Shown: positions 7,296 to 15,013 of the stretch, piece after piece | Layout: every line of letters starts with the position of its first letter | How positions within the stretch are numbered: the first letter of the stretch is position 1 | Assembly: GCA_041659285.1 (NCBI GenBank) | Contig: JBAZYO010000025.1 | Coordinates: 1 to 47,796 of the forward strand | Length of the DNA: 47,796 nucleotides | Direction: 5' to 3' | Origin: Vicinamibacterales bacterium | Lineage (GTDB): Bacteria; Acidobacteriota; Vicinamibacteria; Vicinamibacterales; UBA2999 | Program-made: the position numbers and the translations under genes | Notes under the pieces: model-generated | What the model was told of the DNA's origin: nothing | The model's database searches: none | The model's input: only the letters and a program-made list of their open reading frames with translations

Positions 7296-8530
7296 CAGCT
7301 AGTCTGCACGCCGGCGGCGGCCCCACTCGAGGCCGTCAGGTCGGCTGCCGTGCATCCCCGTAGCGCAAGGATGCGTTCCAGCACCTCGCCGACCACGCTG
7401 TCCGGGGTCGACGCGCCCGCCGTGATCCCGATCGTCCTGGGACCCGCGGGCAGCCAGCCGTCGGTGCGGCTCTCAACAGCCGCGCCGACCAGCCGGTGGC
7501 GGATGGAAGTTTCCTCGATGCAAGTTGGATTGTCGATATAAAACGTGGTCACCCGCGGCGCGCACATGCGCGCCAGCGCCTGGGTGTTGCTGCTGTTGTA
7601 GCCGCCAATCACGATCATCAGGTCCAGTCCGCCGTCCCGCAACATGTCGAGCACGGCGTCCTGGCGCTCCTGCGTGGCGGAGCAAATGGTGTCGAAGGCG
7701 CGGAAGCAGCCTTCGATGTCGGTGGCGCCCTCGCGCTCGACGATGGCACGGCGCAGGACCTCTTGCACCTTCAGCGTCTCGGTCATCAACATCGTGGTCT
7801 GGTTGGCGAGGCCCATGCGCCGCAAGTCGCGCGCGGGATCGAAGCCGGGGCTGGCGGCATCGCCGAACTCCGCCATCAACTCGGCCGCGGTGCGACGCCC
7901 CAGGATGTATTCGCAAAGCCGCTCGGTCTCGGCCACGTCGCGCACGCACAGATACTGGCCGCCCGGATGCGTGAGGGCCTGCGACGCGGTGGCGCGCGTC
8001 TCTTCGTGGTGGTGCTTGCCGTGAATGATCACGGTGTAGCCGTCGCGGGCGTAGAAGTGGACCTTCTTCCAAACGTTGAGCACGCTGCCGCAGGTGGTGT
8101 CCACCAGCACGCAGTTCTTCGCCTTGAGGTGATTGAGCTCGGGCACGCTCACCCCGAACGCCGGCAGGATCACCACGTCGGCGGCCGACACCTCGCGGAA
8201 CCGCGCCGCCGGGTCGAGCGAGTCTTCGAGAATCTCGATCCCCATGCCGCGAATTCGCTGGTTCACATCCGGGTTGTGGATGATCTCGCCCGACAGGAAC
8301 ACGCGGCGGTCGGGAAATTGCCGGCGCGTCTGGTAGGCATAATCCACGGCGCGATCGACGCCGTAACAAAACCCGAACTCGCGGGCGAGTTCGATCCGCA
8401 GACCTCCGGCCAGCGCCTGGTACCCGAGCGCCTTGAGCCGATCGATGACCGGGCTGCGATAGGTACGCGCGAGAACGGGTCCGACCTCGGATTTCAGGCC
8501 GAAACCCTTCTGAAAGTACATCTGCGTCAC
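7295..8530 (-). CDS. ispH: 4-hydroxy-3-methylbut-2-enyl diphosphate reductase (long cyanobacterial/plant-type)
   Basis: The 411-residue protein carries the three [4Fe-4S] cysteines of IspH: Cys55 in FGFCYGVDRAV, Cys147 in VDTTCGSVLNVW and Cys283 in DTICSATQERQ. It also has GEIIHNPDVN, IIHGKHHHEET and YNSSNTQALA. The last step of the MEP pathway, HMBPP to IPP and DMAPP, follows from this. At about 410 residues with an N-terminal extension it matches the longer cyanobacterial and plastid form rather than the roughly 310-residue E. coli form. The start is GTG 8530, eight bases after TATACT; ATG 8521 is the alternative. The first gene of a two-gene operon. Confidence 0.93.
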   Translation of the reverse strand: MTQMYFQKGFGLKSEVGPVLARTYRSPVIDRLKALGYQALAGGLRIELAREFGFCYGVDRAVDYAYQTRRQFPDRRVFLSGEIIHNPDVNQRIRGMGIEILEDSLDPAARFREVSAADVVILPAFGVSVPELNHLKAKNCVLVDTTCGSVLNVWKKVHFYARDGYTVIIHGKHHHEETRATASQALTHPGGQYLCVRDVAETERLCEYILGRRTAAELMAEFGDAASPGFDPARDLRRMGLANQTTMLMTETLKVQEVLRRAIVEREGATDIEGCFRAFDTICSATQERQDAVLDMLRDGGLDLMIVIGGYNSSNTQALARMCAPRVTTFYIDNPTCIEETSIRHRLVGAAVESRTDGWLPAGPRTIGITAGASTPDSVVGEVLERILALRGCTAADLTASSGAAAGVQTS

Positions 8531-8538
8531 GTCTTGTA

Positions 8539-8568
8539 AGTATAACCGACGGTGGGACTTGGGCCCAA
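8539..8568 (-). promoter_or_regulatory. ispH promoter (leaderless type)
   Basis: On the minus strand TTGGGC (8568-8563), an 18-base spacer and TATACT (8544-8539) sit eight bases before the GTG start at 8530. No Shine-Dalgarno is present. Confidence 0.5.
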
Positions 8569-8569
8569 C

Positions 8570-8914
8570 CTAGGGGATCCTGGCGGGCATCGGCGGCGGG
8601 GTGCGGCCGCCGGCGTGGCGCACGCCCCACTCGACCATCGCCCGCATCACCGGACGCAGGTCCTCGCCCTTCGCGGTCAGCTGGTATTCGACGCGCGGGG
8701 GATGCTGGCTGTAGCGATGCGCCTTGATGATGCCGGCGGCCGCCAGCCGCCTCAGCCGCTCGGCCAGGATGTTGGTGGGGATGCCTTCCGGCGACGCGAG
8801 GAACTCGGCGTAGCGCTTCTTGCCGCGCATGACGTCGCGGACCACCAGCAGCGACCACTTGTCGCCCAGGACATCGAGGGTGCACGCCACCGGACAGCGG
8901 GAGCGCTGGGGCAT
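8570..8914 (-). CDS. HxlR family transcriptional regulator
   Basis: The 114-residue winged-helix protein matches HxlR/DUF24: CPVACTLDVLGDKWSLLVVRDVMRGKKRYAEFL, then GIPTNILAERLRRLAAAGII and the wing YQLTAKGEDLRPVM. Cys7 occupies the position of the N-terminal cysteine that HxlR proteins such as YodB and HypR use as a thiol redox sensor; a second cysteine, Cys11, is close by. The gene is divergent from a DUF5916 outer-membrane protein, and a perfect palindrome lies between them, so it probably controls both itself and that gene. The minus frame stays open far beyond this start into the neighbouring gene; the ATG at 8914 is chosen from family alignment and its TACACT box. Confidence 0.92.
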   Translation of the reverse strand: MPQRSRCPVACTLDVLGDKWSLLVVRDVMRGKKRYAEFLASPEGIPTNILAERLRRLAAAGIIKAHRYSQHPPRVEYQLTAKGEDLRPVMRAMVEWGVRHAGGRTPPPMPARIP

Positions 8915-8922
8915 TGGCCGGC

Positions 8923-8976
8923 AGTGTAACGCCGATGCCGAGTCACTTGCAAATTGCAAGTGACTACCGGTAGCAT
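8923..8976. promoter_or_regulatory. back-to-back promoters sharing one -35 hexamer
   Basis: The self-complementary hexamer TTGCAA at 8947-8952 lies exactly 18 bases from TAGCAT (8971-8976, plus, seven bases before ATG 8984). It is also 18 bases from TACACT on the minus strand (8928-8923, eight bases before the HxlR start). One hexamer could serve as -35 in both directions. Confidence 0.55.
8941..8965. promoter_or_regulatory. HxlR operator, perfect inverted repeat
   Basis: The arms AGTCACTTGCAA (8941-8952) and TTGCAAGTGACT (8954-8965) are perfect 12-base complements around a single A. The palindrome covers the proposed -35 of both divergent promoters, so a dimer bound here would block both genes. 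Confidence 0.8.
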
Positions 8977-8983
8977 TCCCGCC

Positions 8984-11179
8984 ATGCTCCGTCGCATCGT
9001 CGTCGCCGTCCTCCTCGCCGTGCCGGCTCCGGCGCTCGCCCAGGCCCCTCCCCCCACCGTCCGCGCCCATCGCGTCACCGATCCGATGCGCGTGGACGGC
9101 AAGCTGGATGAAGGCGTCTACGCGAGCACGCCGGCCATCACCAACTTCGTGCAGCAGGAACCGGACGAGTTCAAGCCCGCCACCGAAAAGACCGAGGCGT
9201 GGATCTTCTTCGACGACGACCACGTCTACGTCTCGGCGCGCAACTGGGAAAGCGCACCCGGGCGCCGCGTCGCGAACGAGATGCGGCGCGACACCAGCCA
9301 GTTGCGGCAGAACGACACCTTCGCGGTGCTGTTCGACACCTTCCACGACCGGCGCAACGGCTACATCTTCTACGCCAACGCCATCGGCGGCCTCTCCGAC
9401 AGCCAGATCACCGACGAAGGCCCGCCCAACACCGACTGGAACACCGTGTGGGACGTGCGGACCGGTGAGTTCGACGGCGGCTGGACCATCGAGATGGCCA
9501 TTCCCTTCAAGTCGCTGCGCTACCAGCCCGGCGCCGATCAGGCCTGGGGCATCAACCTCCGCCGCGTCGTTCGCTGGAAGAACGAGTGGTCGTACCTGGC
9601 GCAGGTGCCGCGCGCGCTGACCACGTTCCGCGGCATCCTCAAGGTGTCGTCGGCCGGCACGCTCGAAGGGCTGCAGGTGCCGTCGGGCAGCCGCAACCTG
9701 GAGTTCAAGCCGTTCACGCTCACCGGCATTGCCACCGACAACACCGTGTCGCCGGCCGTGTCGAACGACGCCAACCTCCGCGTCGGCGGCGACATGAAGT
9801 ACGGCATCACCCAGAACATCACCGCCGACCTCACCGTGAACACCGACTTCTCGCAGGTGGAGGTGGACGAGCAGCAGGTGAACCTGACGCGCTTCAACCT
9901 GTTCTTCCCGGAGAAGCGCGATTTCTTTCTCGAAGGCCTCGGCACGTTCGCGTTTGCCGGGCGGGCCAGCGCCGGCCTGGCGGCGGGCACCGGCGACACG
10001 CCCTACCTGTTCTTCAGCCGCCGCATCGGCCTGGATCAGTCGCGGGTGATCCCGCTGCGCGTCGGCGGCCGGGTCAGCGGCAAGGCCGGCCAGTTCACCT
10101 TCGGCGCCATCAACGTCCAGACCGGCGACGACGAGAAGGCCCGTGTCGAGTCCGCCAACTTCACGGTGCTCCGCGCCAAGCGCGACATCCTGCGCCGCAG
10201 CAGCATCGGCGGCATGTTCACGCACCGCAGCGCCACGCCGGGGCGCGCCGGCTCCAACGATGGCTACGGCCTCGACGCGGCGCTGTCGTTTCGCCAGAAC
10301 CTCCGCTTCGACGCCTACCTCGCCGGCACCAGGACCGAGGGGCGCGAGGGCAACAACCTCAGCTACCGCGGCTTCTTCGACTACAACGCCGACAAGTTCG
10401 GCGTTCAGGCGGAACGCCTGGTGGTGGAGCCGAACTTCCTCCCGGAAATCGGGTTCGTGCGCCGCACCGACATCCGCCGCAACTACGGCCTGCTCCGCTT
10501 CAGCCCCCGTCCCCGCCGGCTGCGGAACGTCCGCCGCATGACGACGCAGGCGAGCCTGAACTACACGACCAACAACCAGGATCGCCTGGACACGCGCGAG
10601 GCGGTCGGCAAGTTCGACACCGAGTTCACCAACAGCGATGTCGCCAGCTTCACCTACACCGACAGCCTCGAGCGGCTGGTCCGCCCGTTCGCCATCTCGC
10701 CGGGAGTGACGCTGCCGGTCGGCAGCTACACCTTTCACACCACGCGCATCGGCTACGTCGCCGGCCAGCAGCGCAAGGTCTCGGGCGAGATCGTCTACGA
10801 GACGGGCCCGTTCTATAACGGCGACCGCCACACCATTTCGCTGAACGGCGCGCGCATGCAGGTCACGCCGCAGATGTCGCTCGAGCCGAGCCTGTCGATC
10901 AACTGGGTGGATCTGGTCCAGGGCTCCTTCACCGCCAAGGTCGTGCGGACCCGCGCGACCTATACCATCACGCCGCGGATGTTCGTGAGCGGCATCGTCC
11001 AGTTCAACTCGGCGGGCACCTCGGTCGGCAGCAACGTCCGCTTCCGGTGGGAGTACCGGCCCGGCAGCGAGCTGTTCGTGGTCTACACCGACGACTTCGA
11101 CACCGAGCCGCGACCCAACGTCGTCTCGCTCCGCAACCGGGCGTTCGTCGTGAAGTTCAACAGGCTGTTCCGGCTGTAA
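8984..11179 (+). CDS. CBM9-like/DUF5916 outer-membrane protein
   Basis: The 731-residue protein has a signal peptide (LRRIVVAVLLAVPAPALAQA). A carbohydrate-binding-family-9-like domain covers about residues 25-190 (MRVDGKLDEGVYASTP, DDDHVYVSARNWES, FAVLFDTFHDRRNGYIFYAN, WTIEMAIPFKSLRY). The rest is a long beta-strand-rich DUF5916 region ending in NRAFVVKFNRLFRL with the terminal aromatic pattern of outer-membrane barrels. NLTRFNLFFPEKRDFFLEG is a family hallmark. The ligand is unknown. A paralog lies at 42866. The divergent HxlR gene and shared operator suggest control by a redox or small-molecule signal. ATG 8984 is chosen because a TAGCAT box lies seven bases upstream; a TTG 30 bases earlier falls inside the operator. 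Confidence 0.85.
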   Translation: MLRRIVVAVLLAVPAPALAQAPPPTVRAHRVTDPMRVDGKLDEGVYASTPAITNFVQQEPDEFKPATEKTEAWIFFDDDHVYVSARNWESAPGRRVANEMRRDTSQLRQNDTFAVLFDTFHDRRNGYIFYANAIGGLSDSQITDEGPPNTDWNTVWDVRTGEFDGGWTIEMAIPFKSLRYQPGADQAWGINLRRVVRWKNEWSYLAQVPRALTTFRGILKVSSAGTLEGLQVPSGSRNLEFKPFTLTGIATDNTVSPAVSNDANLRVGGDMKYGITQNITADLTVNTDFSQVEVDEQQVNLTRFNLFFPEKRDFFLEGLGTFAFAGRASAGLAAGTGDTPYLFFSRRIGLDQSRVIPLRVGGRVSGKAGQFTFGAINVQTGDDEKARVESANFTVLRAKRDILRRSSIGGMFTHRSATPGRAGSNDGYGLDAALSFRQNLRFDAYLAGTRTEGREGNNLSYRGFFDYNADKFGVQAERLVVEPNFLPEIGFVRRTDIRRNYGLLRFSPRPRRLRNVRRMTTQASLNYTTNNQDRLDTREAVGKFDTEFTNSDVASFTYTDSLERLVRPFAISPGVTLPVGSYTFHTTRIGYVAGQQRKVSGEIVYETGPFYNGDRHTISLNGARMQVTPQMSLEPSLSINWVDLVQGSFTAKVVRTRATYTITPRMFVSGIVQFNSAGTSVGSNVRFRWEYRPGSELFVVYTDDFDTEPRPNVVSLRNRAFVVKFNRLFRL

Positions 11180-11182
11180 ACT
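11177..11182 (+). promoter_or_regulatory. -10 box of ATP-grasp gene (leaderless)
   Basis: TAAACT lies six bases before GTG 11189 and overlaps the stop codon of the DUF5916 gene. No Shine-Dalgarno or clear -35 is visible. Confidence 0.35.
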
Positions 11183-11188
11183 TCACAG

Positions 11189-12058
11189 GTGACTGTCGTC
11201 TTCGCCACGTGCGCCCAGCAGCCGTTCATCACGGCTGACGACCAACTGCTGGCCGACGCCCTGACGGCGCTCGGCTACCCGGTTGAGCCCGAACCGTGGA
11301 CCGAGATCGATCCGGCCACGAGCCTTGGCGCCGAACCGGTGATTCTGCGGTCCACCTGGGACTACCACCGCATGCCGACGATGTTCGCGGCGTGGCTGGA
11401 GGCGATTGGCGACTCAGGACGGATGATCCTGAATCCCGCCGATGTGGCCCGCGGCAACATCGACAAGATTTACCTGCAAGGCCTCGCCGCGGCCGGCGTC
11501 GCCATTCCGGCGAGCCGGTGGATCGAGCAGCCCGACGCGGCCGCGCTGGCGGCGGTGTTGCGGGAAGAGGGCTGGAAGCAGGCAGTGCTCAAGCCGCGAA
11601 TCGCCGCGACGGCACACGGGACGTTCCTGATCTCCCATGACTCCCTGCCGTCAGAGGACGACCTGGCGCCGGCGCGGGCATCGGGCGCGCTGGTCCAGGA
11701 ATTCGTGCCGGAGATCCAGAGCCGCGGTGAGATCTCGATGGTCTATGCAGGCGGGAGCTTCAGCCACGCCGTAGCGAAACGGGGGAAGGACGGCGACTTC
11801 CGCGTCCAGAAGGATTTTGGCGGTGCGGTGGAAGCAATCACGCCGTCGCGCGATGTCCTCGCCCTTGGCGTTGCGGTGATGGCCCACGTGCCGGCGTCGT
11901 GCCTCTACGCGCGGGTCGATGTGGTCGAAAGCGCCCGCGGGCCGCTGTTGATGGAACTGGAGCTGATCGAACCGGAGCTGTACTTCAGCATCGTGCCCGG
12001 ATCAGCGGAACGGATGGCACACGCGGTCGTGGATCGCCTGACCGGGCTTCTGGGGTAA
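11189..12058 (+). CDS. ATP-grasp domain protein (glutathione-synthetase/DcsG-like)
   Basis: The 289-residue protein follows the short ATP-grasp plan: an N-terminal pre-ATP-grasp part with VILRSTWDYH, then RGNIDKIYLQGLAAAGVAIPASRW, ATP-binding lysine in AVLKPRIAATAHGTFLI, hinge ALVQEFVPEIQSRGEISMVY and metal-binding ARVDVVESARGPLLMELELIEPELY. These enzymes join a carboxylate to an amine through an acyl phosphate. Overall size and the RSTWDY and EPELYF phrases resemble RimK/DcsG-like proteins annotated as glutathione synthetase-like. The substrate is unknown. The gene stands close behind the DUF5916 gene but appears to have its own promoter. Confidence 0.8.
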   Translation: MTVVFATCAQQPFITADDQLLADALTALGYPVEPEPWTEIDPATSLGAEPVILRSTWDYHRMPTMFAAWLEAIGDSGRMILNPADVARGNIDKIYLQGLAAAGVAIPASRWIEQPDAAALAAVLREEGWKQAVLKPRIAATAHGTFLISHDSLPSEDDLAPARASGALVQEFVPEIQSRGEISMVYAGGSFSHAVAKRGKDGDFRVQKDFGGAVEAITPSRDVLALGVAVMAHVPASCLYARVDVVESARGPLLMELELIEPELYFSIVPGSAERMAHAVVDRLTGLLG

Positions 12059-12059
12059 T

Positions 12060-12101
12060 CTGCGTCATCTGTGGCCCTGGTCGGTCGTCTGCGGCCCTGG
12101 T
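12060..12101. repeat. CTGCGTCATCTGCGG-type repeat
   Basis: CTGCGTCATCTGTGGCCCTGG is followed by a variant copy ending TCTGCGGCCCTGGT (12088-12101). The latter 14 bases recur exactly at 14169-14182, and the CTGCGTCATCTG core recurs at 14121 and 16434-16668. Confidence 0.55.
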
Positions 12102-12105
12102 TTGA

Positions 12106-12111
12106 TAGGCT
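12106..12111 (+). promoter_or_regulatory. -10 box of YdjM-like gene (leaderless)
   Basis: TAGGCT lies six bases before GTG 12118. No Shine-Dalgarno is present. Confidence 0.35.
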
Positions 12112-12117
12112 CCACCT

Positions 12118-12783
12118 GTGTTCATTGGCCACTACGCGCTCGCGTTCGGCGCCAAACGCTACGCACCGGCGGTGTCGCTCGGCACGCTGTTCCTTGCCTG
12201 CCAGTTCGCGGACCTGCTCTGGCCCACGCTGGTCGTGCTCGGCATCGAGCGCGTCGAGGTCGATCCCGGCAACACGGCGATGACGCCGCTCAATTTCGTC
12301 AGTTACCCTTACTCGCACAGCCTGGTGATGCTGGTGGTGTGGTCAGCGCTGTTCGCGCTGGCCTATCGAGCGATCAAGGGCTGGCGGCCCAACGCCATCG
12401 CGGCGGTGGCGACACTGGTGTTCAGCCACTTCGCCCTCGACTTCGCGACCCATCGGCCCGACCTGCCGATTACGCTGACCGGAGCCCGCCGCGTCGGCCT
12501 CGGGCTGTGGAATGCGCCGATGGCGGCGCTGTCGATTGAACTGGCGATGTTTGCCACCGGCGCGGCGGTGTACTTGATGGTCACCCGCGCGCGCGACCGC
12601 ATCGGCTCGATCGGCCTGTGGGCGTTGATCGCGTTCCTGTCAGCTGTCTACTTCGCCGCGATCTTCGGCCCACCGCCGCCCAGCGCGGCGGCGGTCGCGG
12701 GCGCCGGCCACGCCTCGTGGCTGTTCGTGGCGTGGGCATACTGGGTCGATCGCCACCGGGAAGCCACCCTTAGGCACCGTTAG
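12118..12783 (+). CDS. YdjM-like inner-membrane protein (metal-dependent hydrolase type)
   Basis: The 221-residue polytopic membrane protein has about five hydrophobic helices. Conserved histidines lie at MFIGHYALAFGAKR, NFVSYPYSHSLVM and VFSHFALDFATHRPDLP, the arrangement seen in the YdjM/DUF457 family of predicted membrane-bound metal-dependent hydrolases. The reaction is unknown. GTG 12118 is chosen because the first residues already carry the first family motif. The stop codon lies within a short tandem AGGCACC repeat. Confidence 0.7.
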   Translation: MFIGHYALAFGAKRYAPAVSLGTLFLACQFADLLWPTLVVLGIERVEVDPGNTAMTPLNFVSYPYSHSLVMLVVWSALFALAYRAIKGWRPNAIAAVATLVFSHFALDFATHRPDLPITLTGARRVGLGLWNAPMAALSIELAMFATGAAVYLMVTRARDRIGSIGLWALIAFLSAVYFAAIFGPPPPSAAAVAGAGHASWLFVAWAYWVDRHREATLRHR

Positions 12784-12797
12784 GCACCTCAGGCACC
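12771..12797. repeat. tandem AGGCACC repeat overlapping a stop codon
   Basis: Three copies of AGGCACC (12772, 12782, 12791) are spaced nine to ten bases apart. The TAG stop of the YdjM-like gene lies at the start of the second copy. Confidence 0.5.
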
Positions 12798-12801
12798 TTC
12801 C

Positions 12802-14136
12802 CTACGGCTTCGCGTGCTCGAGGATGAGCCCCACCGCCGTCGCGCGCTTGAAGCCCTTCCAGTAGGTGTGCGTCGGCAGGGGCTTGCCGTCGCGATCCAT
12901 CGCGTAGACACCGTCCTTGCCGTTCGGCACCACCTCGAAATACGCCTGCTTGTCCTGCTCGCTTTTCAGGTAGAGGCCGAAGTACGCGGTCGCGAAGTGG
13001 TGAAAGATGTTGTTCATCCGCGCGGTGTCCCACACGGCGTCGGCATAATGTGAGAACGCCGACGAGGGCGGTGTCCCGGTCGTGCGGTAAGTCTCGACCG
13101 GCGCCGCCATTGGCGCCGCGGCGTTGTGGTTGGCGTTGACGAACGTCAGCAGATAGCGGTCGGCGTTCACCGCGCCCTGGTAGATCGCCCGCGTCCCCTT
13201 CTCGTATCCCGACACGTCATCCGCACTCCCGGCGACGAACAGCACCGGCGTGCGAATGCCCTTCAGGCCCTCGACGTCCCAGTAGCCGCCCTGCATGCCC
13301 CACGGCCCGATCGCAATCGCCGCCTTGATCCGCGCGTCGCGCGTCTTCTGGTAGGCGGGGTTGGAGGCGGCGCGATCCGCCAGCAGCTTGTTGGGCGGCG
13401 CCTGGGCGCCGGCGACACTGCCATCGCTGTAGCCGCCGCCGATGACGTTGACCACGCCGTAGCCGCCCATCGAGTAACCGATGATGCCGGTGCGGCTGGC
13501 ATCGACGAGACCGGCCAGAAAGCTGCCGGAGCCCGCCTTGCCCAGCCGATCGATCTCGTTCAGCACGAACACCTGATCGAACGAGCGGTTGTAGAGCGTG
13601 CTGCCGAACGCCTTTTGATCGTCGTAGGTGCTGTCTTTGTGATCGATCGAGACCGTGACGAAGCCCTTGCTGGCCAGGTTCTCGCCGACGTGGCTCATCA
13701 GGTAGCGATTGCCGGGATAGCCGTGCGAAATCACGACCAGCGGAAATGCGCCGCCCGCGATCCGCGGCGCCGCGTCGCGGACCGCCTTGCCGTGGACGGT
13801 CGCGGTAATGGCGGGGTCGCGGGTGATCACGCGGTATTCGCCGCCGGGTTGCTGGCCGGCCGCCAGCGCCGCCGGATACCAGACCTCGAGCGTCAGCGTG
13901 CGGTCGTAACGCGCAACCGGGCCGCCGTCCTTGGTGTTGAGAATGTCGGGCCGGTTCCGGTCGGTCACCTGGATGGTCCGCACGCCGATGGTGTGCGCGC
14001 CATAGGGCGCCAGCTCGGGCGCCGACGGCGTCACCGTATCGAAACGGTTCTGCTGCGCGGCCCCGCCGATGGCGCCCAGCGCGACCAGCATCACGATGCC
14101 GATTGAAGTCCTTGAACTCTGCGTCATCTGCGTCAT
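12802..14136 (-). CDS. exported alpha/beta hydrolase (dienelactone hydrolase / PAF-acetylhydrolase-like)
   Basis: The protein of about 444 residues has a signal peptide (SSRTSIGIVMLVALGAIGGA). An esterase-type alpha/beta fold follows: TLEVWYPAAL, FPLVVISHGYPGNRYLMSHVGENLASKGFVTVSIDHKDSTYD, nucleophile elbow GIIGYSMGGYGVVN, and PVLFVAGSADDVSGYEKG supplying the probable Asp. The catalytic His is probably in the FVNANHNA segment. Esterase or lactonase activity on an unknown substrate in the periplasm is likely. Start codons at 14136 and 14127 both lie within a CTGCGTCAT repeat, so the first residues MTQMTQ come from the repeat. Confidence 0.8.
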   Translation of the reverse strand: MTQMTQSSRTSIGIVMLVALGAIGGAAQQNRFDTVTPSAPELAPYGAHTIGVRTIQVTDRNRPDILNTKDGGPVARYDRTLTLEVWYPAALAAGQQPGGEYRVITRDPAITATVHGKAVRDAAPRIAGGAFPLVVISHGYPGNRYLMSHVGENLASKGFVTVSIDHKDSTYDDQKAFGSTLYNRSFDQVFVLNEIDRLGKAGSGSFLAGLVDASRTGIIGYSMGGYGVVNVIGGGYSDGSVAGAQAPPNKLLADRAASNPAYQKTRDARIKAAIAIGPWGMQGGYWDVEGLKGIRTPVLFVAGSADDVSGYEKGTRAIYQGAVNADRYLLTFVNANHNAAAPMAAPVETYRTTGTPPSSAFSHYADAVWDTARMNNIFHHFATAYFGLYLKSEQDKQAYFEVVPNGKDGVYAMDRDGKPLPTHTYWKGFKRATAVGLILEHAKP

Positions 14137-14182
14137 CCGCCTCCGCGCTCCGCGCTTCGGCGGACAAGTCTGCGGCCCTGGT
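14121..14182. repeat. CTGCGTCAT repeat with CCGCC...GGCGG palindrome
   Basis: Two CTGCGTCAT units are followed by a palindromic CCGCC/GGCGG segment (about 14137-14163) and TCTGCGGCCCTGGT (14169-14182). The repeat supplies the start codon of the hydrolase gene on the minus strand and fills much of the gap to the TPR gene. Confidence 0.5.
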
Positions 14183-14194
14183 GTCTGTTCTGTG

Positions 14195-14794
14195 TCATCT
14201 GCGTGACAGCATGATATGCACGCGCGCGACATCGTGCATGTAGCCACCAACCTGCGCGTATCGGTCGTTGGCAGCCATCTCAACCTGTATTCGGCTGTTG
14301 ACCCGATCGCCGGTCGCTTCGAGATATAGCCCGACGTAGAGCCGGCCGAAGAACTGCGCCGACGGATCCGAACCGGCCGCGGCCAGCACCTGCGCCGGCG
14401 TCGCGCGGCCCAGGAACATCTGGTAGACCTCGCGCATGGGCACGCGCGCATCCGGCCCGACCGGCAGGATCTGCTGGCGCGCCGCCTCGGGCGATTCCGC
14501 CCGCGCCACGCACAGGAAATGCCACGCCGCGTTCTCCACGTCGGCCGGATTCACCGTGCGGTGCGAGATGAACATGTCCCGGCAGTCGCGAAAGCGGCCG
14601 GCATAGTACTGCGCAATGCCGCGCTGCCACAGCTTGGGGGCTTGGTCGGGAACGAGGGCGGCCAGCCGATCGAACCCGGCCACCGACTGCTCGATGCGCC
14701 CGGCGCGGAAGTCGTCAACGGCGCGGGCCATGACCTCACGCGGGCTCTGCGCGAGCCCCAGGGCGAGCAGCGCGGCCAGCAGGCTGGCAATCAT
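14195..14794 (-). CDS. exported TPR-like protein
   Basis: The 199-residue protein has a short hydrophobic N-terminus (IASLLAALLALGLAQS). Two or more helix-turn-helix units follow with TPR spacing: VDDFRAGRIEQSVAGFDRLAAL and KLWQRGIAQYYAGRFRDC, then a C-terminal pair (AQFFGRLYVGLYLEATGD). This is a scaffold of the NlpI type rather than an enzyme, probably envelope-located. The partner is unknown. A perfect TATAAT box lies eight bases upstream of its ATG. The gene precedes the hydrolase in the direction of transcription but with repeat DNA between. Confidence 0.65.
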   Translation of the reverse strand: MIASLLAALLALGLAQSPREVMARAVDDFRAGRIEQSVAGFDRLAALVPDQAPKLWQRGIAQYYAGRFRDCRDMFISHRTVNPADVENAAWHFLCVARAESPEAARQQILPVGPDARVPMREVYQMFLGRATPAQVLAAAGSDPSAQFFGRLYVGLYLEATGDRVNSRIQVEMAANDRYAQVGGYMHDVARVHIMLSRR

Positions 14795-14802
14795 CGGGCT
14801 GG

Positions 14803-14808
14803 ATTATA
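14803..14808 (-). promoter_or_regulatory. -10 box of TPR gene (leaderless, perfect TATAAT)
   Basis: TATAAT on the minus strand lies eight bases before the ATG at 14794 with no Shine-Dalgarno. This is the clearest case of the leaderless pattern in the window. Confidence 0.55.
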
Positions 14809-14824
14809 TGGGCCGCGGAAGAAT

Positions 14825-14990
14825 ACAGCCACAGATTGAACACCGATTGAACACCGATTCTTCAATCCATGGGCGCGGCCGCGGCCCGGGAAAGCTCCAG
14901 TTCGCTGGCGGCGCACTGCGAACTCGCGTCTGCGTCTAATCTCTAATCTGTGGCTGTTTAGTCTGTGGCTGTTTAATCTGTGGCCGGGAC
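14825..14990. repeat. palindromic repeat with AATCTGTGGCTGT arms
   Basis: ACAGCCACAGATT (14825-14837) pairs perfectly with AATCTGTGGCTGT (14945-14957), and further partial copies follow to about 14990. Inside are a tandem TTGAACACCGA and a hairpin AGTTCGC/GCGAACT (14899-14924) that contains GTTCGCTGGCGGCGC. That 15-base core also occurs in the element at 16434-16668, so the two appear related. It fills the divergent gap between the TPR and serine hydrolase genes. Confidence 0.6.
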
Positions 14991-14999
14991 TATCTGACA

Positions 15000-15005
15000 T
15001 AGGAT
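15000..15005 (+). promoter_or_regulatory. -10 box of serine hydrolase gene (leaderless)
   Basis: TAGGAT lies eight bases before ATG 15014. No Shine-Dalgarno is present. Confidence 0.35.
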
Positions 15006-15013
15006 CACCACTC

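Noticed and set aside
8570..10831. A 753-codon minus-strand frame ending in the HxlR protein
   Set aside because: The upstream part is antisense to the DUF5916 gene; the HxlR family begins at ATG 8914 with its own promoter.
12802..14451. Extending the exported hydrolase to a start at 14451
   Set aside because: The extension runs through repeat DNA and antisense of the TPR gene, and it would place the signal peptide in the interior.
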